Source: Macrolepiota albuminosa (taxonomy: Eukaryota; Basidiomycota; Agaricomycetes; Agaricales; Agaricaceae). From it: a stretch of 64,000 bases of DNA. Both the position numbers and the translations under genes were made by a program. Positions 34,902 through 46,072 of the stretch are shown here, piece after piece. Each line of letters opens with the position of its first letter. Position 1 is the stretch's first letter. The notes beneath the pieces are model-generated. The model was not told the DNA's origin, ran no database searches, and worked only from the letters and a program-made list of their open reading frames with translations. The stretch is from NCBI GenBank assembly GCA_027475525.1, contig JAMWFC010000085.1, positions 558,001 to 622,000 of the forward strand, written 5' to 3'.

Positions 34902-36999
34902 TTACTCATCCGATGTGTATTCCTCCTCTTCATTAGATTCATGTAATGTGTCTGAATAGAACAAATCCTCATCAAGCAGGTAGTCTGCTGTCAAAAATGC
35001 AAAGTCGTCCGGTGTATATGGCCCTTGAGGTCTGGGAAGTGTGATGTCTTCATAGTTTGCTATCAGGCCTGACGATGAAGATGGTGAGGGTGACTCTGAC
35101 ATATCAACAGACACATCATCAGTATGACCAGCTTGATTGAAAGGGCCAATGGGCCTACATCGACCATGTTTTGCTTTACGAAATTCTTGTTCTGTTGAAA
35201 TAAATTAACTATGATTACCAGTGCCAAATTATACTCACATTGTTGATACAATTTGTTAATTCTTCTCTGATCCTCACGTCGAGTCATACGTGACTCATAT
35301 TCCTCCCACTCCCGGACATTGTTACCAGTAGGTAGGGTTGGAGAAGGAGATTGTTGGAAGGGGGAAGACGGGATTTGAAGAGCCGTTACATCAAAAAGTG
35401 GTGGAAGATTTTCTTCATCATCGGCTGCCATGCCTCCATCCGTCTCTTCTGCCGTCACAAGAAATAGTGGCGGAAGGTTTTCTTCGTCCTCAGTCGCCAT
35501 ACGTCCGCCGCTCCGGACTTCCGTTTGTCCACCGTCACCAGCTGCCATGGTCTCCATCGCTGTTAGTTCTTCTGCTCCTTCACCAACAATGAATAGAGGT
35601 GGCAAAGAATCGTCGTCCATCTCCTCTTCCACAGGAATAAACAAAGGGGGCAAATCATTGTCTTCGGTCTCCTCTTCCGCAGGAATGAACAAAGGAGGCA
35701 AAGAATCCTCTTCCATCTCCTCTTGCGCAGGAATGAACAAAGGTGGCAAAAATTCGTCTTCCATCTCCTCTTCCACAGGAATGAACAAAGGCAGCAAAGA
35801 TTCGTCTTCCGTCTCCTCTTCTGCAGGAATGAACAAAGGAGGGATACCCTCTAAGTCAGGGTCACTAATGGATGGATTAGGGATATCCACCTGGTCGTCA
35901 TCAGTTTCCCCCAGCTCCCTGAATGTCCCACGGACATAAGCTGCTGGGGCGGAAGGAAGTTGGGATGCCGGTTGAACCACAATGCAAGAGTTTTCCATTG
36001 TAGGGCCATACACCAGTCCAGGTTTACTCTGACTGTAGAGGTGGTGGAATGGATGTTGTGCGTTCGAGGGTTCGATATGTGTCAAGGATGGCCATTGGGG
36101 AGAGTCGACATCAGGGAGAGTGGTAGGATGGGCCATGGAGAGGCAGTCTTGAGGATCAGGCTGCTCACCATCAATACTGTTGGTATGGGACTCGATGCCT
36201 GTCAATTGGCCCGTCCGAGCAGGATCCATGGACCTGGCAACGGAACTGACAATGGAAGCAGCAACGGACTTGCTGCTAGCAAACAGGCAGATCATATTGT
36301 TGGCCGTTGGCACATGTTCCGTCCTATCCAGCGACCGCCACTTGTCTAGGGCTAGAAGCATCCGCTGGTGGCCCCTGGTGGATCCGCTACCTGCAAACAC
36401 ATGGAGCAAATCGTCTGGTGCTGGGACGGACACCAATCCATCAGATGGCAATGTCATGGGCGGCTGGCGGTTGCATGCCAAGAAGCTTTCAAGAGAGTGG
36501 AAGCCTTGCTGATGTACGAGAAGGCAATGCTCCAGCGTTTCATTGCTTAAGACCTGAACATCCTCTCAGCCAATGTGGTTCCACCAATCACAGCCATACA
36601 GATTCCTGATAAGACCTTGACGGCCATCAACAAACTTCAGGATCTCTGTGGGCAAAGTTTGCTGATTTTGGAGAGGGAAAAATTGGCTCATGCTTTTGAT
36701 AATGTCTGGGACATTGCAGACCACATTATTCAGTGATGCAGCCCCCAGATATGACAATACAAAGTTCTATGGCACACAGTCAGATCCTAATATATTTACA
36801 CATTTTGAAGTCATTTTACCAACTCCTTGTCTAGATGCTGGATAATCCATGCCTCTTCCGCTTCAAGACTTGGCGCAAGATTGCCAAATATGGAAAGTGC
36901 TGCAATGAGGCGTGACTCGATGTAGTCAACAACCTCTTGCAAATTTTCTAGTACAGTAGCTTGGAACATGACATTGTGTGGTACAGAGGTAGACACCAT
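34902..36999 (-). CDS. KDZ-borne gene D: acidic repeat protein of unknown function
   Basis: Start ATG at 36999 (MVSTSVPHNVMFQATV). Exon 1 runs to 36820, a 53-bp GT-AG intron lies at 36819-36767, then a long exon and a last exon to the TAA at 34902. The N-terminal third (LENLQEVVDYIESRLIAA, then the LGAASLNNVVCNVPDI block) looks helical. The middle (about 35590-35840) has tandem 20-residue units of the form LPPLFIPAEEE, and two looser copies follow near 35400-35480. The tail is Ser/Pro- and Asp/Glu-rich. A TGA near 36564 and a TAA formed at the last splice junction both fit C-to-T change. I do not recognise the family. It lies in tandem downstream of the transposase gene. Confidence 0.6.
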
Positions 37000-37125
37000 T
37001 GCACTCTTGCTTGTAGAAGCGGATACTGCTATGTATCAGATTTTTGTGCATTGTGTGGTACAGAGGTAGACACCATTGCACTCTTGCTTGTAGAAGCGGA
37101 TACTGCTATGTATCAGATTTTTGTG
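36972..37125. repeat. Perfect 77-bp tandem duplication at the gene D start
   Basis: Copies at 36972 and 37049 are identical and duplicate the region around the start codon of gene D. Confidence 0.9.
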
Positions 37126-37223
37126 CTTGTAAACAAAAGTGATTTTCAACAATTCCATTGCATGTGACTGTCACAAATCCGTTCCGATCATCCGCTGATG
37201 GCAGCAAGCTGCATCCATCAGTT

Positions 37224-37372
37224 CAATCGGTCTCTGCATCCGTCACATCAATCGGTCTCTGCATCCGTCACATCAATCGGTCTCTGCATCCATCACATCA
37301 ATCTGTCTCTGCATCTGTCACATCAATCCGTCTCTGCATCCATCACATCAATCCGTCTCTGCATCCACCATT
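37224..37372. repeat. 25-bp minisatellite, six units
   Basis: Units follow TCTCTGCATCCGTCACATCA plus AATCGG-like joints, six in a row with a few substitutions. It lies between the transposase 3' end and the start of gene D and carries the CCGT core seen elsewhere in the element. Confidence 0.85.
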
Positions 37373-37373
37373 T

Positions 37374-40300
37374 TCACAGCGGATCTCTTGCAGTTTGGGG
37401 GGGAATAAAATCAGGAAGCACCCGCCTAAATTTATCAATTGCCATTGAGGCCAATTCTTGCCACATGGCCACCTTTTTGTGGGCATATGACTGGAGACCT
37501 CTTTTCTTCACTGACATACCACGCTTCGACCAAATATCTGCCTGGTTGAAGAAATACCAAACTGTCCACTCCATTTCACTCATGACAAGCTGACATTCCT
37601 CTGTCCATCTGTTGCGTTGTGCTCTAGCACGTAGATAATGAACACGATTAACTGAAGAGATATGTTCACGAACGGATGTAATGATAACGGAAATGTTAAC
37701 AAGAGGACTCACATTCAGAAATAGTTGCAGATTCATTTTCTGCATCAGAATTAGAGTGCCATATCCAAGATACCTTGATCCTTGATGAACCAGGAATGTT
37801 GGGATCTCATATAGCTGTGCTTGCATTCAAATCCGCTTTCTGTAGAACTGGATACTTTCTCTGAATGCTGGGGTCTGATCCCAGTCACAGCAGAGCACTG
37901 CGGCATCATGCATAGGCATGAGCCTTCACCAGGATTGAGGCCTGGATTCTTTGAAGAGATGCGCGAGCTCGAGTTTTCACATTCTTGCTTGGGGCGACCC
38001 AGATGACGTGAGAATATAGGAATGATTTCTCTGCAATGAATTCCCGAAGGGCTTGCAGGAGCCTTTCAATTTGAATCAAGCGCAGATTGCGCTCTATCAT
38101 TGTTAATGGTGAGACATTACCCATGATCATAGATGGGAAGGAGATTTCAAAATCTTCTGGAACAACTACATCCATTGGTTCAAGGTTATCCGCCGGCGGT
38201 ACCAGCGGATCCGCTGGTTGTCCATCTTCCGCCATTTCATTGTCGTCAAAGGCTCCGGGAACTTCATCTGGTTCCAGGGGGGCAGTCCGCCTTCCACCAG
38301 CAATGAACCCGCTCCTGTCCTGAGAAGCAGCAAGGACATTGAGTCGAACCCTTAATATTTCTCTTTCCGCCTTGACCTTTTGCCGATCATCATTGCTTGC
38401 ATGCCGATTCAAACGGCGAACCTGGTCCTGAATTGCAATTCTGAGCTTCCAATTAGTGAAATAGTTTGGGCCATCAGCAATACACCTTACTGCTGCTCCT
38501 CAATGTCAAGGGCAAGTTGAATCCAGAAGGAATGAATATCCATTGCTGCAACATCCATTGAGTGGTTTCCACTGTCTGCTGCCATTCGGTCTTCACTTGC
38601 ACTATTGAAGGTCATTGTACGAGCTTTCAGAATATCCATTGCTTTACGGTTTCCCTCCTCTCTGAGCCTTTCTGCCTTAGATATTCTGGCTTCCCAGCTT
38701 GTTAGTAAATCCGTTGATATTCCGACGGATCGCTCGGTGAAATATTGAATGGCTGCATCTCTCATCTCAACAGCAGTCCTGTACTTTCGACATAGGAATG
38801 GAACCATGTCAAGCAGCTTCTTCCAGTTTGAGTCACACATGTGATCATCAAGGATTTCTGCCCGATGTGCCAAGGTAGCCGTACGGGCCATCTGTGAGAC
38901 TTCATTTAGTGTAGACCAGAGACTTTCAATTATCTCCCCAGCCAAATGACCGGCCCCGGGAATGAAGGATGGGGCAAAGCGGAAAAAACAATCCTCCTTA
39001 TGCCCATGGACATGAAGAAGTCCTATTGCAAAGTCAACGAGTAAATTATCTGGCAGGACTTCTCTGGCCTCAGCAAGCCGTTCAGAAAATTTGACACACC
39101 ACTGGCATGCTATGTCATATACCAGTAGGAGACGCTGAATCCCATCCATGTTGGTCGTCTTAACTGCCCATGTGATGGAAAAGTCTGTGTAAACCTGGCC
39201 TTCACCATGGGTCAAGTTTGTTACACTATTAGGAGCAAAGCAGCCGTGCCGTGTACATGCCGTTGCAACAATACCAGTAATGTCGCATGACTTGTTCATC
39301 ATCAGGGCCTTTTCAATAGCTTTGAATGTGTTTTCACAGGTGGCTCCCTGGACAGCCGGAGGTCCAGCGGACGGCCGACGGACAGGATTGAATTGATGAG
39401 CGGACGGCGGACAGGTAGAGTTAAAGAATGTCACTCACCGTTGGCTGTTCCTTTGTGCGCTTGAGATAGTGGGTGAGCTCATCCCTCCTGGCCATCATAC
39501 CACCGCCTTCTGAATGCCATACATCATGAGCAGGATTAGAATGTCGGACATGATCCGCCTTGAAGTTGCCGTCCATCATTAAAGAACGATTGAACTTCCA
39601 CCGGACGGGATCTTCTTCCCAGTTGGATGGAAGATTGACTCCTGGTTGGGGACAAGTTGGACAGAATATTGCAAGTTCACCACGGTCCGGCGCCATGGGA
39701 TGCCTCGATTCATCATGGCCAAAGCCTGCCCACTTCAACTTCTTCAGCCACCGCCATGAACGAGAAAGTCGTCGTAGCTCGCGGTAAAGGTTATCCACCT
39801 CACCAGAAGATGCAATCGGGGAAGTTATTCTTGCAATTTTCTGCCAGTACTGGTAGGCGGATGCTTTGCACTCTAGATTTGTCAGACGGAAGTCGTCCAG
39901 CACAGCTGTTGTAAAATATGTTTGTGTCCGATCAAATGTACTGGGGACCAGCTGCGAGCGGATGGTATCCTCCACCAAGACATCCATCCCAGAACACTCA
40001 CATGAAATGACAGTGATGTAGTGTACTCCAGTTGTGTGAACAATCCGTTGTATTGGATTCCCAAAGCAATCATATCTGTCCATACGGAACCTGTTCGTGG
40101 CTGGCCGATCTTCTGGAATATCTTCTATTGGCACATTATTCTCTGGGTCCTCTTGCTCTTCCTCTTCCATGATTTGATCAAGGCTGGCATCCTGAAGTCT
40201 GCTCAGGAAATCTGAAGTCATGGATGGATGCGCTGCCAGATGTCCCGGATTGCTATCCGCTGATGGAAGTTCAACATCCAGTTGATATTTGAGTCGTAGA

Positions 40301-41085
40301 AACTCTTGCTCCTGAATGTCCTTTTTCCGCTCGTGGTCCTCAAGAGCCCTGACCCTGACCTTCCCTTGATGACTAGAAACTCTTGCTCCTGAATGTCCTT
40401 TTTCCGCTCGTGGTCCTCAAGAGCCCTGACCCTGACCTTCCCTTGATGACAGTTGCATGCAATGAATTGTGTTGGATATAGAAATACCCTCCAGTATCCG
40501 ACATATTCATTGGTTGGAAATACCTACCATTCCATACTTCAGGTCGGTGAAACGGGTTGGAGTCGTGCGTGCGGCGGAAACATCCGCAACAGAATATTCT
40601 TGACCCAACGCAATCACGGCATTGCCATCGTGCAAGGTAATGGTCAGGACAAGCAAGGCAATCAGTAACGTCATCCATTGATTCACGACCAAGCAATCCA
40701 TTGAGCAACTGTGGAACATGGTTGATGAAGTCGTTAAGATAATCTGCCTGTGTCTATGTATGAACTTGAATAATTCGCTCTCAATAATAGCATACATTCA
40801 AATCACCTTTACATGCCTTATGGATATGGGCATTGTATCATCTACATCATCTACCATTGGATTATTGTCCAAGTGTGCAAAGTTATCATCATCTGCAAAT
40901 GCTGCAGGTGGTGCACCAGTTACAATGGGAGCAGGACCCAGTGGTAGCCGTTGTGTTATGAGGACTGGCAACCCTCATGTGTTCTGAGTGAGTCGTGTCC
41001 TTTCCTCAGCAAACGGGATGAGGTCCCTTTGTCTGATGACTGTTGTTTTTGGTCGCTTGCGTTTCTTTAGAGAGTTCAGGTTCAT
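37374..41085 (-). CDS. KDZ transposase with CxC2-like cysteine cluster
   Basis: Multi-exon gene from ATG 41085. The N-terminus is basic (LKKRKRPKTTV), then the cysteine cluster CLACPDHYLARWQCRDC...FCCGCFRRTH near 40560-40640, followed by NGRYFQP. The RNase H-like core has MDGNFKADH near 39560, YDIACQW near 39115 and GEIIESLW near 38940, so the likely D-D-E triad is kept. The C-terminus (RNRWTEECQLVMSEMEWTVWYFFNQADIW) is typical of the family. Supported introns: about 39432-39344, a 50-bp one near 38500-38450 and one near 37710-37650. Damage: TGA near 40990 and 37812, frame slips near 37920 and 37840, and a 77-bp artefact at 40297. Near intact, perhaps recently inactivated. Confidence 0.85.
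40297..40450. repeat. Perfect 77-bp tandem duplication in the KDZ transposase gene
   Basis: Copies at 40297 and 40374 are identical. One copy must be removed to join the cysteine cluster exon to the next coding block (EQEFLRLKYQLDVELP). Confidence 0.9.
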
Positions 41086-41327
41086 GATCAAAATATCTAT
41101 GGCCAGGACCTAGCCATTGTATGGGATATCTAATGAGACTGCTCATCAATATTGGCAATATGCCCCAATTTGGACGGGCCAGATACCAGCGGACAGCGGA
41201 CCCTATCCGTCAAAGACAAACGGAATCCGTTTGTCATCAACGGACACTGAACGGAAAATCTATATTTTATCATGTGATCCTTCGGTTGAGAACTGTGTGG
41301 TTGCAGAAAATTATATTGTCTACAAAC
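41086..41327. promoter_or_regulatory. Divergent promoter between transposase and gene B
   Basis: Only 242 bp separate the two start codons. Within 41185-41262 there are about eight copies of a CGGA/TCCGT-type motif (AGCGGAC twice, ATCCGT twice, ACGGA several times) next to an AT-rich stretch (TATATTTTATC). A role as binding site for an element-encoded protein is inference. Confidence 0.5.
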
Positions 41328-43782
41328 ATGTCTGCCCTCCTGCAACCGCCTGAACCAATATTTTCACCAAAGAAAAGACGAGTGGAACCAATATTTACAG
41401 CGGAAGAAAGATCTATCTTTGAACCATACAAGGAACTCTACCGCTCCTCAACTACTCCTCAAGCTCGGACTGCTATCTTGAAGGATAAAATCCTAACAGA
41501 TATTTTCAACTACTGGGCCACTAAGGGGACAGAGCCAAAGACAGGGGAAGAGTGGGCAGAGAGAATCAAAGTAGGTACAGCAACTCATTGCAAAGAACTA
41601 GACATCATTTGCTTGAATAGAAGGTTGTCCAGTATATCAAGAATTGCTGGCGTACAGCAACTCATTGCAAAGAACTAGACATCATTTGCTTGAATAGAAG
41701 GTTGTCCAGTATATCAAGAATTGCTGGCATCTTATTACCAGCATAAAGATCCAAAGGTGCTGCTGAAAACTTCACTGTGAGATGTTGTCTGGCAGACAAT
41801 GGCAAAGGAGATAAATGAGGAGATCCAGAACTTGTTGAGGGGTAAGGATCACAACGCCTCGGGATTGGATGCATTTGCACAATATAATGTGGCTGTCAAA
41901 AATGTTATGCATCAACTCACACCGCAGGAGGAAAGTCGTTTACGGAAGATGGTGCACAATATAATGTGGCTGTCAAAAATGTTATGCATCAACTCACACC
42001 GCAGGAGGAAAGTCGTTTACGGAAGATGGTGGCAGAATGAAGCGAAAAAGAAAATCCGCCAGAAATTCAGCACAAGTTGGTACTCCTTCCGTCCCCCATC
42101 CATCCTCTATTCGTTGTACATCCGTCCGCTTGATTCCGCTTTCTAATCGTTGTCTCTCCAGGAAGGCCCGAAAGCACGGTTTGAAGCGTGTGGATGATGC
42201 AGATGTGCTTCGATTTAGAGAGATGGGCATGTTGAGTTGGACTGTTGTTGGTTGGTATGCAGATGAAGGCATGACTATTAGAATGTATGTGGTGCCATCA
42301 TTCTTTAAACAATTTTGACACCAATTATAGTCATGACAATATGTCATACTTGACCCATGCTAACCGACCTACCTTTCAAGACTCCTTTCCTGACCTTGTT
42401 AGTGACCTCAACAAGAAGATGATGGATTACATGTCTGCTCTTCTTGGTAGAGACATGCCGTCCAACATGCAATCACCCCATGATTTGACTCCTCCTATCC
42501 TTACACGCCATGACCTCATCCTTGATCTGGATAGGGATGGATTCCCAATATTACCAGCAGATCCAGGACCAAATATATTTCAAACTCGGGCAGAATTGGA
42601 AATGCTTGTCCGGGACTATCTAAATACTCATTACAGTGAATCCTAGTTTTCTCCACCTTTGCTCATCATCTGATCACCCCATCAGAAATTGTGTCTGGTT
42701 ACCGTTATGAATCTGCTCCTTACAAGGCAGTGAGGACCAATGATCAGCAATTCATACATTCAAGGTATCTTCCAGAGGGTCTGATATTCCAAGATCCTCA
42801 TAATCTTGGTCGGCCTGAGCTATTGCATCTGCTGAACTTCTGGAGAGACCGTCAAGGACAGTATGGATCTGGTGACACCTTCCGCTGGACGGTTTATCTC
42901 AACCGTCACAAGCAGCCAGTAGCTGCCGAGTACGGCACCCGAGCTGATCGTGAAAAAAATGCGGCAGCAGCAGCAGCATGTAAGGCTACACGCAAAAATG
43001 GAGGGAAAAATCGGAAACAGAGGCCAACACCATCAGCGGTAGTCGATGGCAACAGTAGGACCATTGCTAATGATGGAGCCGCTGATGGCAGATCTGCTTT
43101 AGTCACTGGATCTGCGGTAGTCGATGGCAACAGTAGGACCATTGCTAATGATGGAGCTGCTGATGGCGGATCTGCTTTAGTCACCGGATCTGCAGCCAAC
43201 TTGGAGTGGCAACGGGGGCCTACACTTCCCCTGTCACCTAGCGTACCACACACACCACTGCCTGACTTACAGGAGGAACCTCCTGTCTTGCGCTCACCGC
43301 ACACTCCCCAGCCTCAGCGCCACAACAGATCCACGGTTCACAACAAATCCCGACCAAATGTATCAGCTTCCGCTCACAACGAGTCTGCTCACAACGAATC
43401 CGTTCATGACGGATGTGTTGATGATACAGCAGTGGTAGATGCCACTACCATCCACCTCTTACAACAAAGAGGATGGAGCCATCCAGACCCTCCAATTAAT
43501 GGCCCTAGTGATGGTTCCCCTAGATATAGAGTGTCAAGAAGGGTGCTCGACATTCTTCAAGATGAGGACAATGACCAATTTGAAGGTGAGGGAAGGCCGG
43601 CATTACAAAACCAAAAGAAGCACAAGGCATTGCCTAACCAATTGTCAACAAATTCCAAGCGACCCCGCAAGTCTCAAGCACAAATGCTACAGGAAGATGC
43701 AGCTCGATACATTGATATGTCTACACCAGCCAAAAGGAGTAGCAGCCACACTAAGGTCATTCGACCAGTCCGCCGTCATTGA
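41328..43782 (+). CDS. KDZ-borne gene B: uncharacterised Agaricomycete-type protein
   Basis: ATG at 41328 (MSALLQPPEPIF). N-terminal block FTAEERSIFEPYKELYRS...TGEEWAERIK, then MAKEINEEIQNLLRG and QLTPQEESRLRKM...WNEAKKKIRQKF, GMLSWTVVGWYADEG, MVRDYLNTHY-like block, and IHSRYLPEGLIFQDP near 42750. Introns start near 41570, 42090, 42285 and 42635, each GT-AG and about 45-95 bp. The C-terminal third is low complexity with a 26-residue unit repeated twice (43036 and 43114, three mismatches) and basic patches (NSKRPRKS). Its layout matches a large family of uncharacterised mushroom proteins known to me only as hypothetical. TGA near 41782 and two 77-bp artefacts disturb it. Confidence 0.65.
41575..41728. 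repeat. Perfect 77-bp tandem duplication in gene B (first)
   Basis: Copies at 41575 and 41652 are identical and overlap the first intron and the following exon of gene B. Confidence 0.9.
41876..42029. repeat. Perfect 77-bp tandem duplication in gene B (second)
   Basis: Copies at 41876 and 41953 are identical and repeat the codons for QYNVAVKNVMHQL. Confidence 0.9.
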
Positions 43783-43796
43783 TGTGGGGAAGGGGG

Positions 43797-43950
43797 GAAT
43801 GTTATATTACATTTTTGTAAACTATAGGGTTACAAGAATGTACGAATGTCTGTCATAGCGAAAAAAAAAATATGAATGTTATATTACATTTTTGTAAACT
43901 ATAGGGTTACAAGAATGTACGAATGTCTGTCATAGCGAAAAAAAAAATAT
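43797..43950. repeat. Perfect 77-bp tandem duplication between genes B and A
   Basis: Copies at 43797 and 43874 are identical, including a run of ten A. It lies in the short 3' intergenic space of two convergent genes. Confidence 0.9.
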
Positions 43951-44043
43951 GTAATTGTCCATCCTTCACTTCTCTTCTGTTGCCTTCCGTCTCTCAGTAA
44001 GCCGACTGGATGATCGGGTCCGTTGCATTGGTGGCTGACTACT

Positions 44044-46019
44044 TCAGGAGTTGCTGCGAGCCCGTCCCCTTGGGCCAGGGAGAGGGTCCTCGGCAGGGAC
44101 TGGCAGAGGGACGGAAGATGGTTGAGGGGGTGACGGAGATGTTTGTGCAGGAGTCGTCCCTGAGGATGTTTGTTGAAGTGGGGATGGAGCGACGGTGAGA
44201 GCGGATAAGTCAGCGGCATGATGGGATTGGTCAGTGGCGAGGGCAGAGGTGTCACCAGTGGGAACGGATATGTCAGCAGTGGCAGGGGATTGGTCAGCAA
44301 TGGGGTCAGGAGTGGTTTCTTCCTCTTCAACGATGGGTCCAAGTCCACTGTGTCCTGTTGGATGCACTGCCACATCATCCTGAGCTGACGGACTGGAGGG
44401 ACGGGTAGAGATGTGAAGTTGATTCTGCAAAGTGTCAACCACACCCCAAATATTGCGGATCTGCTCTTCTGTCTGACGGATCCATCCGGTGTGGTCTTCA
44501 AGTGTCTCACCTGCAAGAGAAACATTCATTTGCAGAGTTTCTATGCAGCCACCGAGCGTGTCAACCTGAGTCTGGTAGCGACGGAAGAAGTCCTCAATAC
44601 GCAGTAACCAGCTCGCCTCAGCCGTGACAAACCTGTCCCGCATCTGCTCCCCAACATTCCACAATGCTTCCTGGAACCCATTCTCCATCCTGTCCAAATG
44701 GCTCTCCACCCCTGCCATTACACCAGCCACAATGTCCTCACTGTGACTAGACTCCATTGCCCGCTCCTTGCCCTTTCCCTTGACCGGAAGAGGGTCCGCT
44801 GGGTGGTTGGAGGTCAACAGTTGGGATGGACAGACGGATGGTTTTGATGGTCCTGCAATTGGACTGGTTGGTTCATCTGCTAACTATTGGTTAGCTATTT
44901 GAGCAGGAAAAGAGTTTCATACCGTCATCACTCTCAATAATCGTCACTGACTTCTTTCTCAGTGGTTTTTTCTCCTTTCCCTTGTTGCTGGGCTTGACGG
45001 TTTTCTTGACAATCGTCAGGCTGCATGTTTGTTTGCGAATGAGCTGGCAGGGATCGCATGTGGTGCCGCCCTTTGTCCTGACACTGTAGCCACTTACTTG
45101 CGCAATATTGGCAAGGGGGGTTGATGTGCTGACCCTCGCGACGAGGTGCTGTCCTCAGATACCTGCCCAACAGCATCCCTCCAGTAATTTCCCCCTTTGG
45201 TATCCTGCCCTCTTGTTCTTCCTCTTCCTCTTCCTCTTCATCCTTGTCCTCATCCTTGTCCTCCTGCTCCTTCTGTCGATGATAGGTACCAGGAGGAGGT
45301 TGACCAATATAGGTCACCCGTTTTGGCTTCTTGAGATTTGGCGACGGACCAGACAAATCTCCTGCCGCTGGAGGACTCGGTCAATATAGGTCACCCGTTT
45401 TGGCTTCTTGAGATTTGGCGACGGACCAGACAAATCTCCTGCCGCTGGAGGACTCGGTCGTTTTCTCTTCTTCGGAATCGGTGATGGACCAGAGGCGACG
45501 GACCAGACAAATCTCCTGCCGCTGGAGGACTCGGTCGTTTTCTCTTCTTCGGAATCGGTGATGGACCAGACAAATCTCCTGCTGCCAGCCTATGACCTAT
45601 CCGGTCTTCTCATGCCAGTGCCGTTGATGGACCGGCCTCGGTCAACGGATCAGGTCGTTCTTCGCCCCCACTTGGTTCCTCCCCCCTTCCGCTCCTCTGG
45701 GTCCATTTCTTCGCAGCGTCCTTCAACCGCCTGGTCATATCCTCATCAGAAAGCTTGCTCTGGAGTAGCGGGATAACTTCATTGATGAAACTTCTCCTGG
45801 CATCAAGGAGGAGTTTCTTGTCATCCTTGACGTCCCTAACCTTGAACCACATGTCAATCTACAGGACGACTATTAGTGCATGTCTATTAGGCAGGAGTGC
45901 TTGTATCTTACCAGGTCCTTCTGCTGTGCTTTGAGTTGTCGCAGGTCTCCTCTGAGAGCAAGGTATAATACTTGAACATCCGCATCAACGACCCGTTGGT
46001 GGAGTTCTTCGTTAGACAT
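44044..46019 (-). CDS. KDZ-borne gene A: zinc-cluster and coiled-coil protein
   Basis: ATG 46019 (MSNEELHQRVVDADV); exon 1 ends 45912, a 53-bp intron is at 45911-45859, and another intron at 44922-44877. Helical N-terminus (DEDMTRRLKDAAKKW), Pro-rich linker with AAGDLSGPSP units, acidic run, then a six-cysteine cluster: CQYCASKWLQC, followed one frame later by CDPCQLIRKQTC, i.e. two C-x2-C-x6-C halves as in fungal binuclear zinc clusters. The two halves are separated by a 1-nt frameshift near 45063. Then a long amphipathic helix (44810-44440) likely forming a coiled coil, and a Ser/Thr/Pro-rich tail. Two 77-bp artefacts lie in the linker. Function unknown; DNA binding is inferred. Confidence 0.6.
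45305..45458. repeat. Perfect 77-bp tandem duplication in gene A (first)
   Basis: Copies at 45305 and 45382 are identical; collapsing restores SPNLKKPKRVTYIGQ in frame with the upstream linker. Confidence 0.9.
45421..45574. repeat. Perfect 77-bp tandem duplication in gene A (second)
   Basis: Copies at 45421 and 45498 are identical and overlap the previous duplication, together tripling part of the AAGDLSGPSP linker. Confidence 0.88.
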
Positions 46020-46072
46020 GGCGGATGGAGGATTAAAGAAATGGACGAGAACTTTACATGAAGCAAGTTCTG

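Noticed and set aside
37224..37372. Regular 25-bp repeats resembling a CRISPR array
   Set aside because: Units are directly adjacent without spacers and the context is eukaryotic transposon DNA.
43036..43191. 78-bp tandem duplication in gene B as another assembly artefact
   Set aside because: The period is 78, it is in frame, and the copies differ at three or so positions, so it is a genuine 26-residue repeat.
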